Of a DNA stretch of 64,000 nt, positions 31,656-41,821 are shown piece after piece. Position numbers and translations under genes: made by a program. This stretch comes from Mesobacillus persicus (GTDB lineage Bacteria; Bacillota; Bacilli; Bacillales; Cytobacillaceae), in contig NZ_FOBW01000014.1 of the NCBI RefSeq assembly GCF_900109925.1, forward strand, positions 62,001 to 126,000. The letters run 5' to 3'. The number at the start of each line of letters is the position of its first letter. Within the stretch, counting starts at the first letter, position 1. The notes below the pieces were generated by a model. That model saw only the letters and a program-made list of their open reading frames with translations, was not told where the DNA came from and did not search any database.

Positions 31656-31695
31656 GAATGGCGAAGCTCCTGTTTATGTGATCTTCGCCATCGTT
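31656..31695 (-). promoter_or_regulatory. Hairpin just downstream of atpE
   Basis: ATGGCGAAG and CTTCGCCAT form a perfect 9-bp stem 17 bp after the atpE stop. Its T run is weak (TTTA), so it may give partial termination or protect the atpE mRNA. Either would raise the c-subunit yield; inference. Confidence 0.55.
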
Positions 31696-31708
31696 AAAAT
31701 TCTTATCG

Positions 31709-31933
<225 letters not shown>

Positions 31934-31993
31934 TCAAAATATAAATGTAGTTTGTGTATGGGATTTTGTTCATTAAATGAACGTGTTTATATA

Positions 31994-32713
<720 letters not shown>

Positions 32714-32730
32714 TCACCTCTCTTCCCCCG

Positions 32731-33105
32731 CTATTTACGTATAAGAATTGAATGTAAAAAATAATCTATCATAATGACAAAAATATATGTCATTAATCCT
32801 ATAATCACACTTATAAAGTGGAATATATCCGGATACCTTAAGGCTACAATAACCGCCAAAACTGCCGTGGCCATCCTTGAAAGGGTGCCAAGCGTGCGGA
32901 CGGTTGTCCCAGTTGTGACCGCTTTACCGAGCGTATCGGTCTTTTTAGCAAGAAGCCACATATTAAAAAAACCCAGACTCGTGCCGAGGATTAATCCTGC
33001 AAACACAGACTGGTAAGAGGTAAACCCCCAACCAAGAACATATAAAGCTAGCAAATAAAACATATATTTGCGGTATCGTATCGTCATCTGCTGCCATTCT
33101 TGCAT
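32731..33105 (-). CDS. atpI: ATP synthase subunit I
   Basis: The 124-residue membrane protein has four hydrophobic helices and belongs to the AtpI family that heads Bacillus atp operons. AtpI helps assemble the c-ring in some species and has been linked to magnesium or calcium uptake. It begins one base after the atpZ stop. Confidence 0.9.
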   Translation of the reverse strand: MQEWQQMTIRYRKYMFYLLALYVLGWGFTSYQSVFAGLILGTSLGFFNMWLLAKKTDTLGKAVTTGTTVRTLGTLSRMATAVLAVIVALRYPDIFHFISVIIGLMTYIFVIMIDYFLHSILIRK

Positions 33106-33106
33106 C

Positions 33107-33334
33107 TTATTGTTTGTCCCCCGAGTAAAAATAACGTATCGTGGTCAACACCGCATAGACGCCTGCTGCCAGACCTGCAAAAATCCCAATTATCAGAAAA
33201 AGTGGGACAGTCCCAAACTTTCCATCTAACCATCTACCAGCAAAGATCCCGACTAATGTGGAACCTGCTAATTGTGATAGAATAGCAGAGGATAAAGCGA
33301 TTGCTTGAAAAGGACGATTGTTGTTTTCGCGCAT
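33107..33334 (-). CDS. atpZ: AtpZ-type small membrane protein
   Basis: The 75-residue protein has two hydrophobic helices with LAGSTLVGIFAGRWLDGKFGT, typical of AtpZ/AtpI family proteins. I use the ATG at 33334, 5 bases after GGATGG, rather than the frame start at 33343. It is the first gene of the atp operon. A role with AtpI in cation transport or ring assembly has been proposed for relatives. Confidence 0.85.
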   Translation of the reverse strand: MRENNNRPFQAIALSSAILSQLAGSTLVGIFAGRWLDGKFGTVPLFLIIGIFAGLAAGVYAVLTTIRYFYSGDKQ

Positions 33335-33442
33335 AAAATCCATCCTATTCCATGGGAAGATGACGTGGCAGAGGAGTGACTAAGAACCCAGTCAAACCAA
33401 CGTTGTTTACGTTTGAAAACCTTACCATTTACATCCTTTGTA

Positions 33443-33471
33443 AGCATACAATAGGCTCATGTCAATGTCAA
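33443..33471 (-). promoter_or_regulatory. atp operon promoter
   Basis: The minus strand has TTGACA (33466-33471), 17 bp, then TATGCT (33443-33448), about 110 bp upstream of atpZ. The -35 is perfect and the -10 matches four of six. Confidence 0.75.
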
Positions 33472-33530
33472 TCGATTAACGCGAAAAAGTTCACATACTT
33501 TTCATAGAAATAAATCCCATAGATTACCTA

Positions 33531-33574
33531 AGGTGCCAGGCACCATCCAGAAAACTGGATGGTGCCTGGCACCT
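33531..33574. repeat. 20-bp perfect hairpin with GGTGCCTGGCACC
   Basis: AGGTGCCAGGCACCATCCAG pairs with its exact complement across an AAAA loop. It lies 14 bp after the subtilase stop. There is no T run in the direction of the subtilase transcript, but CCCTTTTTATTTCC follows on the plus strand. One arm (GGATGGTGCCTGGCACC) recurs at 60317-60334. Confidence 0.8.
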
Positions 33575-33587
33575 CCCTTTTTATTTC

Positions 33588-35876
33588 CTATTCTTCTGTT
33601 GGTGCGATGAAGATGGAGGTGTCGATTCTGTCTTCTTGATTTGCCTTTTTGGCGAATACCTTTCCGATATAACCACCCGCCTGAGGAAGATCCTCTGGAG
33701 CCAGTTCGACTTCGAGCAACCCTTTCTTTACATTCCTTTTTGAATCGAGGAATCCGATAAAGTGTAAATCCTCTTGATCAAACAAGGCGATACCAAATTC
33801 CTCTGCCCCTCCTGGTAGATACACTTCATAGCGATAATGTCCAGGTTTGTCGGCTGGAGCAAAGGCAAAGCCCATTACCCGTGGATAATCTGGTTCTTCA
33901 AGAACATATAGGTATGGGATACTGATTTTATCACTACCTTCATTTAGCGTTAGGTAGCCGTCATGGATTTTCCCTTTAAACACCGTAGGGTCCACGAGCA
34001 TACTCACTTCTATCTTCTTTTTTTCACCAGCTTTCAGCTCAAAAGTCATCGGTAGTTCCCAGTCAATTCCTTCCGCTCTCTTTGGCGTTGTAAAGGAATA
34101 GCGCTTCGTGCCTTTCCCATGATTCTGTACTTCGACCACGGTTGTATGCCTATGCATTCGATCGGCTAAACGGAACTTCCCGAAACGAAGCGAACCGGGC
34201 AGAACGAGGGTTTCTGCGTTCACCGCTTTTTCTACTTGAATTCTTCCAGCCCCTTGCTCATAGGTGCGGTATCCCTTTCCATCACGGTCCTTGATTGGAA
34301 CTGACGTATTCATTAGCGCAGATTTAATTTGTTCTGGTCCCCAGTCCGGATGCGCCTGTTTAATGAGGGCACTGGCTCCAGCAACATGAGGTGCGGCCAT
34401 GCTCGTCCCCTGCAGCGCGAGGTACCCATCAGGAATCGTGCTCTTAATCGCTACTCCCGGGGCAACAACATCAGGCTTGATTTCCCAAGTATCGGTCACC
34501 GGACCACGCGAACTAAAATCCGCTAATATATCCTTTTCCTCAACTAAATCCATTCGGACAAATTCCTTCGAACCGTTGAGTGCCTTTTTCAATCCTTCTC
34601 CTTCACTCATCGTAATCGAAGCGACCGGAATCTCAAGATGTTCTTCAAGGTTCCCTAAAAACCCACCCTTTGTGTTGTTAAAAATAATGACTCCAGATGC
34701 ACCCGCTTTAAGCGCGTTTTTAGCCTTCTCGGTGAACGTAAGCGTTCCTCTTTTTATTAAAACAATCTTTCCTTTTGCATCTTTGATCTCTGTTTTCCGA
34801 CCAATGCCACCATAAACCATTTCCTTGCTTCGGTCGAGCTTCCATCGCTCTGAACCCATTAGCGGCTCAAGTCTGATCTTCTCTTGGTGATTGGAAACGC
34901 TGAGATATGGAACTAATAGTGGCGGAGTCGAGGCGCCAACCGAGATAGCCTTGGAGGCCGTACCTGGTGAACCGACCGTCCATTTATTCGGCCCCGAATT
35001 TCCGGATGAGGTCACAGCCGTAATGCCTTTTTCGACTGCTTTATTAATCGCCAGCGAAATTGGCAGGTCAGGCCCATTGATTTCATTCCCTAGTGAAAGA
35101 TTAAGGACATCAACCTTATCCTCGATCGCTTGGTCTATCGCAGCGAGAACCTGTTCCGTCGTCCCCATGCCTCCGGGACCAAGCGCTCGATACGCAATAA
35201 TCGTTGCCTCTGGAGCCACTCCTGATATCCGTCCATTCGCAGCAATGATTCCGGCGACATGCGTCCCATGGAGCGTGCTTCCGCCGACCGTCCCCTTCGT
35301 TTCCATTGGATCATCGTCTCCATCGACCAAATCATGACCGCCGCCATAGTTGCGGTGCAAATCTGGGTGGTCATAATCCACACCAGTATCAATCACCCCT
35401 ACTTTTACACCCTTCCCCGTTAGACGGTGACCCTTTTTGTCAAAAATGCCGCGTACCTTTTCACCGCCAATTAACTCAATATTGGTGGCCGTAGCATCTG
35501 TTTTATAAGACTGAACAGGCGTAACTTGTTTCGCCCCGGGAATTTTCTCCAAGGCATGCAGTGGGCCTTCCACCGAATAACCAGGAATCGCATGCTTAAA
35601 TACACGGCGAATTTTTACCTCGGGATTTTGCGTTAGCTGCTGCTCAATTTCTTGTTTCGATTGGAATTCTTCAGTTAAAACGATGGCTACCTTATTTTCA
35701 TGTTTATCTTGTGATGGAATATTGGGGTGCTTTAAATTTTGCTGTTTAGTAACTGTTTGTGTTGGAGCAGGATCAAAGAGCTTGCTACTTGAACCCGTTC
35801 CGGTCATTCCGAACGCTGACCCAGCCCCAGCACACAACATCATCAACGTGATAATTATGTAAAAGATGTTTCGCAT
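33588..35876 (-). CDS. Secreted subtilisin-like serine protease (S8, Vpr type)
   Basis: The 762-residue preproprotein starts at the ATG at 35876 (MRNIFYIIITLMML), with AGGTG upstream, and has a signal peptide, an inhibitor-I9 propeptide (about residues 60-130), then the S8 domain. Catalytic residues are Asp in GVIDTGVDYDHPDL, His in HGTHVAGIIAA and Ser in GTSMAAPHVAGAS. A PA domain is inserted (about 340-440, IVLIKRGTLTF), and a C-terminal beta-sandwich follows. This is the layout of Vpr-like minor extracellular proteases. It lies between upp and the atp operon, where B. subtilis has no such gene. Substrate specificity cannot be read. Confidence 0.93.
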   Translation of the reverse strand: MRNIFYIIITLMMLCAGAGSAFGMTGTGSSSKLFDPAPTQTVTKQQNLKHPNIPSQDKHENKVAIVLTEEFQSKQEIEQQLTQNPEVKIRRVFKHAIPGYSVEGPLHALEKIPGAKQVTPVQSYKTDATATNIELIGGEKVRGIFDKKGHRLTGKGVKVGVIDTGVDYDHPDLHRNYGGGHDLVDGDDDPMETKGTVGGSTLHGTHVAGIIAANGRISGVAPEATIIAYRALGPGGMGTTEQVLAAIDQAIEDKVDVLNLSLGNEINGPDLPISLAINKAVEKGITAVTSSGNSGPNKWTVGSPGTASKAISVGASTPPLLVPYLSVSNHQEKIRLEPLMGSERWKLDRSKEMVYGGIGRKTEIKDAKGKIVLIKRGTLTFTEKAKNALKAGASGVIIFNNTKGGFLGNLEEHLEIPVASITMSEGEGLKKALNGSKEFVRMDLVEEKDILADFSSRGPVTDTWEIKPDVVAPGVAIKSTIPDGYLALQGTSMAAPHVAGASALIKQAHPDWGPEQIKSALMNTSVPIKDRDGKGYRTYEQGAGRIQVEKAVNAETLVLPGSLRFGKFRLADRMHRHTTVVEVQNHGKGTKRYSFTTPKRAEGIDWELPMTFELKAGEKKKIEVSMLVDPTVFKGKIHDGYLTLNEGSDKISIPYLYVLEEPDYPRVMGFAFAPADKPGHYRYEVYLPGGAEEFGIALFDQEDLHFIGFLDSKRNVKKGLLEVELAPEDLPQAGGYIGKVFAKKANQEDRIDTSIFIAPTEE

Positions 35877-36100
35877 GCTCACACCTACTTTTTTACCTGT
35901 TAGATTAAGCCAATTAGACAAGGAATATGCATGAGCTCTCGGCTCTTCATCCAGAACTCTCTGCTTTGTCCTATGGATAGCTAGTTTAGGCGCAGAATCT
36001 GCTGTTTTATCATCTAAAAATTCGGATTATTTCCTATTATATAGGTAAATTTAGGTATCACCCTAAAAGAGCACGGACCCCGCCTGACCCAGATGGGGGA
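35877..36100. other. Gene-free region upstream of the subtilase
   Basis: No ORF is supported between the subtilase and the repeat array. It should hold the protease promoter; I see no convincing -35/-10 pair. Confidence 0.45.
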
Positions 36101-36118
36101 TTAAGTATGGTTTGGATA

Positions 36119-36307
36119 AAATAAGCGGAGAAATTTCTCTTATTTAGGAAATTGGACTGAAACTAGCATAAATAGACGGAGAATTTCCGACTATTTACTC
36201 AAAATAACAGGGAAGTGGGTTATTTTCTCTACTTAACCGGAAAAACTCCGCTTATTTACCATTAATTGAGCTCTATTCTAATTTTAACCGGAAAACTTCC
36301 GCTTATT
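36119..36307. repeat. Array of five AAATAAGCGG-type palindromes
   Basis: Units centred near 36132, 36183, 36213, 36244 and 36294 pair AAATAAGCGGAG-like arms with CTCCGCTTATTT-like arms. Centre spacings are about 51, 30.5, 30.5 and 50 bp. Changes in one arm are often matched in the other (AAATAGACGGAG with CCGACTATTT). No ORF is supported. Confidence 0.75.
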
Positions 36308-36476
36308 TTTAAGCAATATGGATATCAGATGAAGGGAACATTGTCAGGTTTTCTCAATATGGATTGATTCTTAGCAGTTATGCATCGATTTTTACGAGTT
36401 ATACATCGATTATCAAGAGTTATTGAAAAAATCGTGAACAATATGTGAACTCTCTCCTAAGTTAACCTCCATAAAA

Positions 36477-36512
36477 CAAAAAAATCCCCCTCCTATATAA
36501 AAAGAGGGAGAT
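36477..36512 (-). terminator. Terminator after upp
   Basis: The minus strand reads ATCTCCCTC, loop, GAGGGGGATTTTTTTG, about 10 bp after the stop. Confidence 0.88.
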
Positions 36513-36521
36513 GAACTAGTT

Positions 36522-37151
36522 TTACTTCGTTCCAAACAAGCGGTCGCCGGCGTCACCAAGACCTGGGACGATATAGCCATGGTCATTCAGCTTTTCATCA
36601 AGTGCAGCAATGTAGATGTCTACATCTGGATGTGCTTCCTTCACTGCGTCCACGCCTTCTGGTGCGGCAATCAAGCACATAAATTTAATGTGTTTAGCTC
36701 CGCGCTTCTTCAACGAATTAATCGCTTCAATCGCGGATCCACCTGTTGCTAGCATCGGATCGACAACGATGAAGTCACGCTCTTCGACATCGCTAGGAAG
36801 CTTCACGTAATATTCAACCGGCATTAATGTTGCTGGGTCACGGTACAGACCCACATGGCCAACCTTCGCTGCCGGCATCAATTTCAAGATGCCATCCACC
36901 ATGCCAATTCCCGCACGTAAAATCGGAACAAGACCAATCTTTTTACCTGAAAGCACCTTTGAAGTTGTCATCTGGACTGGAGTTTCAACCTCCATATCCT
37001 GAAGTGGCATGTCGCGCGTAATTTCAAACGCCATTAATGTTGCAACTTCATCTACCAACTCACGAAATTCTTTCGTACCTGTGTTTTTATCACGAATATA
37101 AGTCAACTTATGTTGAATCAACGGGTGGTCGAATACAAATACCTTAGCCAT
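36522..37151 (-). CDS. upp: Uracil phosphoribosyltransferase
   Basis: Upp salvages uracil to UMP with PRPP. The 209-residue protein has the PRPP loop [12 protein letters not shown] near residue 130 and the uracil-binding C-terminal [12 protein letters not shown]. The length is typical. It lies downstream of glyA as in B. subtilis but has its own promoter candidate and a hairpin element between. Confidence 0.96.
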   Translation of the reverse strand: MAKVFVFDHPLIQHKLTYIRDKNTGTKEFRELVDEVATLMAFEITRDMPLQDMEVETPVQMTTSKVLSGKKIGLVPILRAGIGMVDGILKLMPAAKVGHVGLYRDPATLMPVEYYVKLPSDVEERDFIVVDPMLATGGSAIEAINSLKKRGAKHIKFMCLIAAPEGVDAVKEAHPDVDIYIAALDEKLNDHGYIVPGLGDAGDRLFGTK

Positions 37152-37221
37152 GGGGATCTCTCCTTTTAAAAGTAGAATTTTGTCGCTATATGTAAAAAAA
37201 ACTCAGATGACACTTCGTATT

Positions 37222-37250
37222 ATTTTACAGAAAAACACTCCTAAGAGCAA
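37222..37250 (-). promoter_or_regulatory. Candidate upp promoter
   Basis: The minus strand has TTGCTC (37245-37250), 17 bp, TAAAAT (37222-37227), about 70 bp upstream of the upp ATG. Each hexamer has one or two mismatches. Confidence 0.45.
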
Positions 37251-37359
37251 CAAGCATTATCCACTCTTTCTATTGTTTATTTAAATGCTCAATAATATCA
37301 ACTCTTTAAGACAGTTTGTTAAATTTCTGTCAAAATGATAAGTCATCTCGGCTAGTGTA

Positions 37360-37552
37360 GGTTGATTTCCACTCCAGGCACTTCGCTTTCCGCGGGCAGT
37401 CCGGGAGCCTCCTCGTCGCTTCGCTCCTGCGGGGTCTCCCTTGGCCTTGCACTCTCGCAGGACACTGAATGGCTTCCTTGAATATGCCCACGCACGAGAA
37501 AATGCGGGTTTTCATTTTCGAGGAGTCTTCGTGCCTTCCGCTCCAATCAACC
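37360..37552. repeat. GC-rich hairpin element, copy 4 (subfamily A, long form)
   Basis: GGTTGATT and AATCAACC ends; subfamily A centre; internal module present (TCCTTGAATATGCCCACGCA side and TTCGAGGA side). It lies between upp and glyA. The region 37251-37359 before it shows no gene. Confidence 0.85.
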
Positions 37553-37593
37553 GCTTTAAAAAAGCCTTATTAACAAAGAATCAAAATAATCCT

Positions 37594-37626
37594 AAAAAAG
37601 CGGCTCTCCACAGAGAACCGCCTTTT
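37594..37626 (-). terminator. Terminator after glyA
   Basis: The minus strand reads AAAAGGCGGTTCTC, loop, GAGAGCCGCTTTTTT, 13 bp after the glyA stop. Confidence 0.9.
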
Positions 37627-37639
37627 CTACTGCCTATTA

Positions 37640-38881
37640 TTAATACTCAGGATAAAGCACGAATTTCGAGCTCAACGCTTCAACACGTGCGCTTGCTTCT
37701 GCAAGTTTTTCTTCGTTGTCATGGTTTTTAAGTGTATAAGCAATGATTGAGGCAATTTCGTCCATATCCTCAAGACCGAAGCCGCGGCTTGTTACAGCGG
37801 CTGTTCCGATACGGATACCGCTTGTCACAAATGGGCTAGCTGGATCGAATGGAATCGTATTTTTATTAACGGTAATTCCTACATCGTCAAGAACCTTCTC
37901 AGCAACTTTACCAGTAAGTTCAAGTGAACGTGTATCAATCAGCACCAAGTGATTATCCGTACCACCTGAGACAAGAGTAATCCCTTCGCTTTGCAGGCTT
38001 TCTGCCAGACGCTTCGCATTTGTGACAACATTCTGCGCGTACTCTTTAAAGCTCTCTTGTAGCGCCTCACCAAAAGCCACTGCCTTTGCAGAAATTACGT
38101 GCATCAATGGTCCACCCTGAATTCCAGGGAAGATGGATTTATCGATTTTTTTCGCGAATTCCTCACGGCAAAGAATCATCCCACCGCGTGGGCCGCGAAG
38201 AGTTTTATGCGTAGTTGTTGTCACAAAATCTGCATAAGGAACTGGATTCGAGTGAAGACCTGTTGCCACTAGACCAGCGATATGCGCCATATCAACCATC
38301 AAGTAAGCACCGACTTCATCCGCAATTTCACGGAACTTTTTAAAATCAATTTCGCGTGGATACGCGCTTGCCCCGGCAACAATCAGCTTCGGCTTATTCT
38401 CAACCGCTTTCTGGCGGACGTCTTCATAATTGATCAAATGTGTGGTTTCATCGACACCATACTCAATGAAGTTATATTGAACACCACTGAAATTGACCGG
38501 GCTACCATGTGTTAAGTGGCCCCCATGAGAAAGGTTCATCCCAAGAACCGTGTCGCCATGTTCAAGAATCGTAAAATAAACCGCCATATTCGCTTGGGCA
38601 CCAGAGTGTGGCTGGACATTGACATGCTCGGCCCCAAAGATCTCCTTCGCACGGTCACGAGCGATATTCTCAACAATATCCACGTATTCGCAACCACCAT
38701 AATAACGCTTCGCTGGGTACCCTTCCGCATATTTATTCGTCAATACGGATCCTTGCGCTTCCATTACCGCTTCACTGACAAAGTTTTCTGAGGCAATCAA
38801 TTCAATCTTCGTACGCTGACGTTTTAACTCTTGTTGGATTGCCTCAAACACCTGGCTATCCTGCTCCTTAAGATGCTTCAT
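37640..38881 (-). CDS. glyA: Serine hydroxymethyltransferase
   Basis: This PLP enzyme converts serine and tetrahydrofolate to glycine and methylene-THF. The 413-residue protein shows the PLP-lysine motif [15 protein letters not shown] near residue 225 and the N-terminal [11 protein letters not shown]. Length and position next to ywlG/upp match B. subtilis. The upstream region may contain PurR-type boxes (see findings). Confidence 0.97.
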   Translation of the reverse strand: MKHLKEQDSQVFEAIQQELKRQRTKIELIASENFVSEAVMEAQGSVLTNKYAEGYPAKRYYGGCEYVDIVENIARDRAKEIFGAEHVNVQPHSGAQANMAVYFTILEHGDTVLGMNLSHGGHLTHGSPVNFSGVQYNFIEYGVDETTHLINYEDVRQKAVENKPKLIVAGASAYPREIDFKKFREIADEVGAYLMVDMAHIAGLVATGLHSNPVPYADFVTTTTHKTLRGPRGGMILCREEFAKKIDKSIFPGIQGGPLMHVISAKAVAFGEALQESFKEYAQNVVTNAKRLAESLQSEGITLVSGGTDNHLVLIDTRSLELTGKVAEKVLDDVGITVNKNTIPFDPASPFVTSGIRIGTAAVTSRGFGLEDMDEIASIIAYTLKNHDNEEKLAEASARVEALSSKFVLYPEY

Positions 38882-39173
38882 GTTTATCCCCCTTTTATCT
38901 CACTGATGCCGAATAAGTTATGTAACTCTCTACTGTTATTAAGTGAAAATTCTTATATTATTGTAGCCCATGTTGGTATGAAAAGAAAGGTCGAGAATGA
39001 AATGTAAACGGTTGCTATCAATTATTTTTATAAAATATGAACCGTCCACTAATTTTCGGAAAAATATGTTCTATATATTGGAAATAAATCAACTTTTCGA
39101 ACACAACTATCCTAACCTCATACAAAACGTTAATTACTCTCAAAAATGTTCGTCTTTATTTTAATCCAATAAA
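38882..39173. promoter_or_regulatory. glyA upstream region with PurBox-like sites
   Basis: In the glyA direction, AAGACGAACATTTTT (about 39147-39161) and TTGTGTTCGAAAAG (about 39097-39110) are facing PurBox-like motifs with the central CGAAC/GTTCG. They are 45 bp apart between the cores, about 21 bp more than usual. TGTAAACGGTTGCT at 39003-39016 resembles a cre site (12 of 14). No ORF is supported in these 290 bp. Confidence 0.35.
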
Positions 39174-39197
39174 ACAAAAAGCCCAAATCAGGGCTTG
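39174..39197 (-). terminator. Terminator after ywlG
   Basis: The minus strand reads AAGCCC, TGATTT, GGGCTTTTTG, directly after the ywlG stop. Confidence 0.8.
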
Positions 39198-39200
39198 TGT

Positions 39201-39764
39201 TTAACAGGATTCATTTTCACGAGTATGTTCATAGACAGCACGACTGCCACCGATGAGTTTTGGCCGCGTTTTTGCCAAGGTAACATAGGCATGTCCCACT
39301 GTTTTTTGCGAGACCCGGAGCGGCACGGCTACATGCTTTAAATGCATGCCAATCAGTGTATTGCCAATGTCAATGCCGGCTTCTGCCTTAATAAACTCGA
39401 CAACGACAGGATCGATCAAGTTCGCGTAGGCATATGTAGCCATAGCTCCGCCAGCCTTTCTGACCGGAATCACAGTCACTTCCTCAAGCTGGCGCTGCTC
39501 AGCCGTCTTGCGCTCGACAACGAGGGCTCTGTTCAAATGCTCACAGCATTGAAATGCCAGCTGAATCCCGATTTCAGCCTGTAACCCTTTTAACTGACGA
39601 AACACGAATTCGGCCACTTCTTCCGTTCCAGCGGTTCCAATCCTTTCACCCGCGATTTCACTCGTACTGCACCCAATGACTAACACTTGATCCTTAGATA
39701 GGTTCGCTTGTTCCTTAAACTCAGAAAGGACACGATTTAGTTCAGCTTCCCATTGATTAATCAC
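39201..39764 (-). CDS. ywlG: UPF0340 protein YwlG
   Basis: The 187-residue cytoplasmic protein matches the UPF0340/TIGR01440 family ([35 protein letters not shown], and [17 protein letters not shown]). Function unknown. The start is GTG at 39764. It lies in the conserved order rpiB-ywlG-glyA. Confidence 0.9.
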   Translation of the reverse strand: MINQWEAELNRVLSEFKEQANLSKDQVLVIGCSTSEIAGERIGTAGTEEVAEFVFRQLKGLQAEIGIQLAFQCCEHLNRALVVERKTAEQRQLEEVTVIPVRKAGGAMATYAYANLIDPVVVEFIKAEAGIDIGNTLIGMHLKHVAVPLRVSQKTVGHAYVTLAKTRPKLIGGSRAVYEHTRENESC

Positions 39765-39791
39765 TTCTCACCCACATCCTTTCTGTGGAGG

Positions 39792-39859
39792 GGAAGCAAG
39801 GGGACGGTTCTTCCGCTTCCTTCAGAATAAGGAAGCAGAAGAACCGTCCCCTTGCTTCC
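39792..39859. repeat. Very long hairpin (about 30-bp arms) between rpiB and ywlG
   Basis: GGAAGCAAGGGGACGGTTCT continues to a 31-base arm that pairs, with two mismatches, across a CAGAAT loop with AAGGAAGCAGAAGAACCGTC and beyond. It begins at the rpiB stop codon and ends 27 bp before ywlG starts. No T run follows on the minus strand, so it is not a classical terminator. Confidence 0.8.
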
Positions 39860-40300
39860 TTACTTATTCTCGTACTCAGTTATCTTTCCTACTCGATTTG
39901 CGTGGCGGCCGCCTTCATAGTCAGATGTGAGCCAAGTTTTTGCGATTTCGCGAGCAAGTCCTGGTCCAATGACGCGCTCTCCCATCGCGATGATATTGCT
40001 GTCGTTATGTTGGCGAGTGGCCTTCGCACTAAACACATCATGAACAAGTGCGCAACGAATTCCCTTGACTTTATTGGCCGCGATGCTCATGCCAATTCCC
40101 GTGCCACAAATTAGGATGCCGCGGTCAAATTCACCGGAAGCCACTTTTTCAGCCACAGGAAGAGCGTAATCAGGATAATCTACAGAGGTATCACACTCGC
40201 AACCAAAATCCTCGTACTCAATCCCCAGTTCTTCCATTTCTTGCTTAATTTCTTCACGAATGTTCAATCCACCATGGTCGGACGCAATGGCTACTCTCAT
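39860..40300 (-). CDS. rpiB: Ribose-5-phosphate isomerase B
   Basis: RpiB interconverts ribose 5-phosphate and ribulose 5-phosphate. The 146-residue protein has IASDHGG at the N-terminus, YPDYA near residue 45 and the catalytic-site stretch GILICGTGIGMSIAANK near 65. The ATG at 40300 follows AGGAGG by 8 bases; the TTG at 40303 is less likely. Operon with ywlE and ywlG. Confidence 0.95.
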   Translation of the reverse strand: MRVAIASDHGGLNIREEIKQEMEELGIEYEDFGCECDTSVDYPDYALPVAEKVASGEFDRGILICGTGIGMSIAANKVKGIRCALVHDVFSAKATRQHNDSNIIAMGERVIGPGLAREIAKTWLTSDYEGGRHANRVGKITEYENK

Positions 40301-40421
40301 CAAACTTTCCTCCTATTTTCCACCTATTTAGGGGACCCGAATTTTCCGGGTAGAATTCTACCGTTATTCTCTCACAATCCCCTTAAAATAAAAAGATTCC
40401 TTAAATCAAATCCCCGAAAAT

Positions 40422-40859
40422 CTATTTGGTCCATTTTGGCTCTGCTTTATCAATAGCTTCCTTAATCCCCGCAAAAGCCGCTCGATAAAGGTCTATGCTA
40501 CCGCCATAAGGGTCGGCGATGTCTCGAGCAGAATCACCTGCAAACTCACTTAACGTAAACGTTTTTTTCGCTGCTTGTGGAAAGAAACTTAAAACCGCAT
40601 CTTTGTGACTGGCTGTCATCGTCAGAATGATTGTCGCCCACTCGACTTCTTTTACCGATAGCTGTGTGGATTTGTGATCTAAATTAATGTCGTTTTCGTT
40701 TAATACTTTTTCTGCATTCACAGAGGCAGCACTTCCATCAGCAGCGAAAACCCCTGCCGACTTTACCTCAATATCAGGTATGTTCTTACTTTTTAAAACC
40801 GCCTCCGCCATCGGACTGCGGCAGGTATTTCCTGTACAGACAAATAGGATTCGATTCAT
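40422..40859 (-). CDS. ywlE: Protein arginine phosphatase YwlE
   Basis: The 145-residue low-molecular-weight phosphatase has the P-loop CTGNTCRSPMAEA at residue 8 and the general-acid motif DIADPYGG near 112. The Thr in CTGNTCR is the residue known to favour phospho-arginine over phospho-tyrosine in B. subtilis YwlE, so it probably reverses McsB arginine phosphorylation. Confidence 0.93.
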   Translation of the reverse strand: MNRILFVCTGNTCRSPMAEAVLKSKNIPDIEVKSAGVFAADGSAASVNAEKVLNENDINLDHKSTQLSVKEVEWATIILTMTASHKDAVLSFFPQAAKKTFTLSEFAGDSARDIADPYGGSIDLYRAAFAGIKEAIDKAEPKWTK

Positions 40860-40918
40860 TTGGCCAGCCTCCTTTTTTAATCCATTTATATTATTATACT
40901 TTTAAAAGATGAAAATCA

Positions 40919-40955
40919 GTAAAAAAGAGACACCTTAAATTCCTAAGGTGTCTAA
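40919..40955 (-). terminator. Terminator after mntP
   Basis: The minus strand reads AGACACCTTA, GGAAT, TTAAGGTGTCTCTTTTTTA. It separates mntP from the ywlE operon. Confidence 0.9.
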
Positions 40956-41058
40956 AATGCATCTCCATCAGTATGTAATCATCTAAATAAACAACCTTTT
41001 CTTAATCCCATACTAACAGACATCCTCTCCTCATAAAACCAATTTGCCTATTTACCTT

Positions 41059-41613
41059 CTAGAGGGGAATCAATAATTTTAAGCCAAAGGCGAGCAGTAT
41101 TCCACCGCCGAGCGCTTCGCTGTATTTACCGAGCCAGCCCTGCACCCTTCGTCCAAGCAGGAGACCTGCCCAAGTCAAGACGGTTGCTGCAACCCCAAAG
41201 CAGGTAAGAACTATTAGCGTTTTTGCCCCGTAAATCCCAAGGGTCAACCCCGCTGAAAAGCTATCAAGACTCACCCCGAAAGCAAACACTAGTAGGCCTT
41301 TCCCAACTGGTGCAATAAGCGATTCTTCCTCTTGTTTAAAACTAGATCGGACCATTTGAATACCCAAAAATATCAGCAGACCCCCCCCAAGGTAGGTAGC
41401 GATTGCGCCAAACTGTTCCGATAAAAAACGCCCGCCAATCATCCCGACCAGCGGCATCCAGACATGAAAAAAGCCAATCATGATTCCTATTTTAAATATT
41501 TGCCTTAACGTCAAGTTAAACATTCCCATGCCGAGACCGACAGAAAAGGCATCCATTCCTAGCGCAAAGGCCATCAAGATTAGTGTTACGACTTCTCCGA
41601 TCACTGCTTCCAT
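41059..41613 (-). CDS. mntP: Manganese efflux pump MntP
   Basis: The 184-residue membrane protein has six hydrophobic helices and the two MntP repeats with conserved Asp/Gly motifs ([15 protein letters not shown] and [17 protein letters not shown]). It exports excess manganese. The ATG follows GGGAGG. I looked for a yybP-ykoY manganese riboswitch upstream and did not recognise one. Confidence 0.92.
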   Translation of the reverse strand: MEAVIGEVVTLILMAFALGMDAFSVGLGMGMFNLTLRQIFKIGIMIGFFHVWMPLVGMIGGRFLSEQFGAIATYLGGGLLIFLGIQMVRSSFKQEEESLIAPVGKGLLVFAFGVSLDSFSAGLTLGIYGAKTLIVLTCFGVAATVLTWAGLLLGRRVQGWLGKYSEALGGGILLAFGLKLLIPL

Positions 41614-41820
41614 ATTCTAGCCTCCCTGGACACATACGTGGACTTGCTATATCAACATATGCACGCCATTTGGGGTTTAGAAGCACAACTAATCTTGTTC
41701 GTTGGTGCCAACAGTTTCCTGAGAGAATTCTTATTTTAAAAGGCATATAGCCCTGCTCTTACCGACCTGGTTTGAGCAAATAGAAGATTTTTACTCATTT
41801 CCACATTTATTAAAAAAAAT
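41614..41820. other. mntP leader and upstream region
   Basis: About 200 bp without a supported gene. GGCACCAACG occurs near 41704 but no conserved riboswitch core is evident. It must hold the mntP promoter. Confidence 0.45.
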
Positions 41821-41821
41821 T

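Noticed and set aside
33344-33440. Additional gene upstream of atpZ
   Set aside because: The space holds only the 5' leader from the promoter at 33443-33471 and no ORF with a ribosome binding site.
41614-41760. yybP-ykoY manganese riboswitch upstream of mntP
   Set aside because: The conserved core of that riboswitch is not visible in the 150 bp before mntP.
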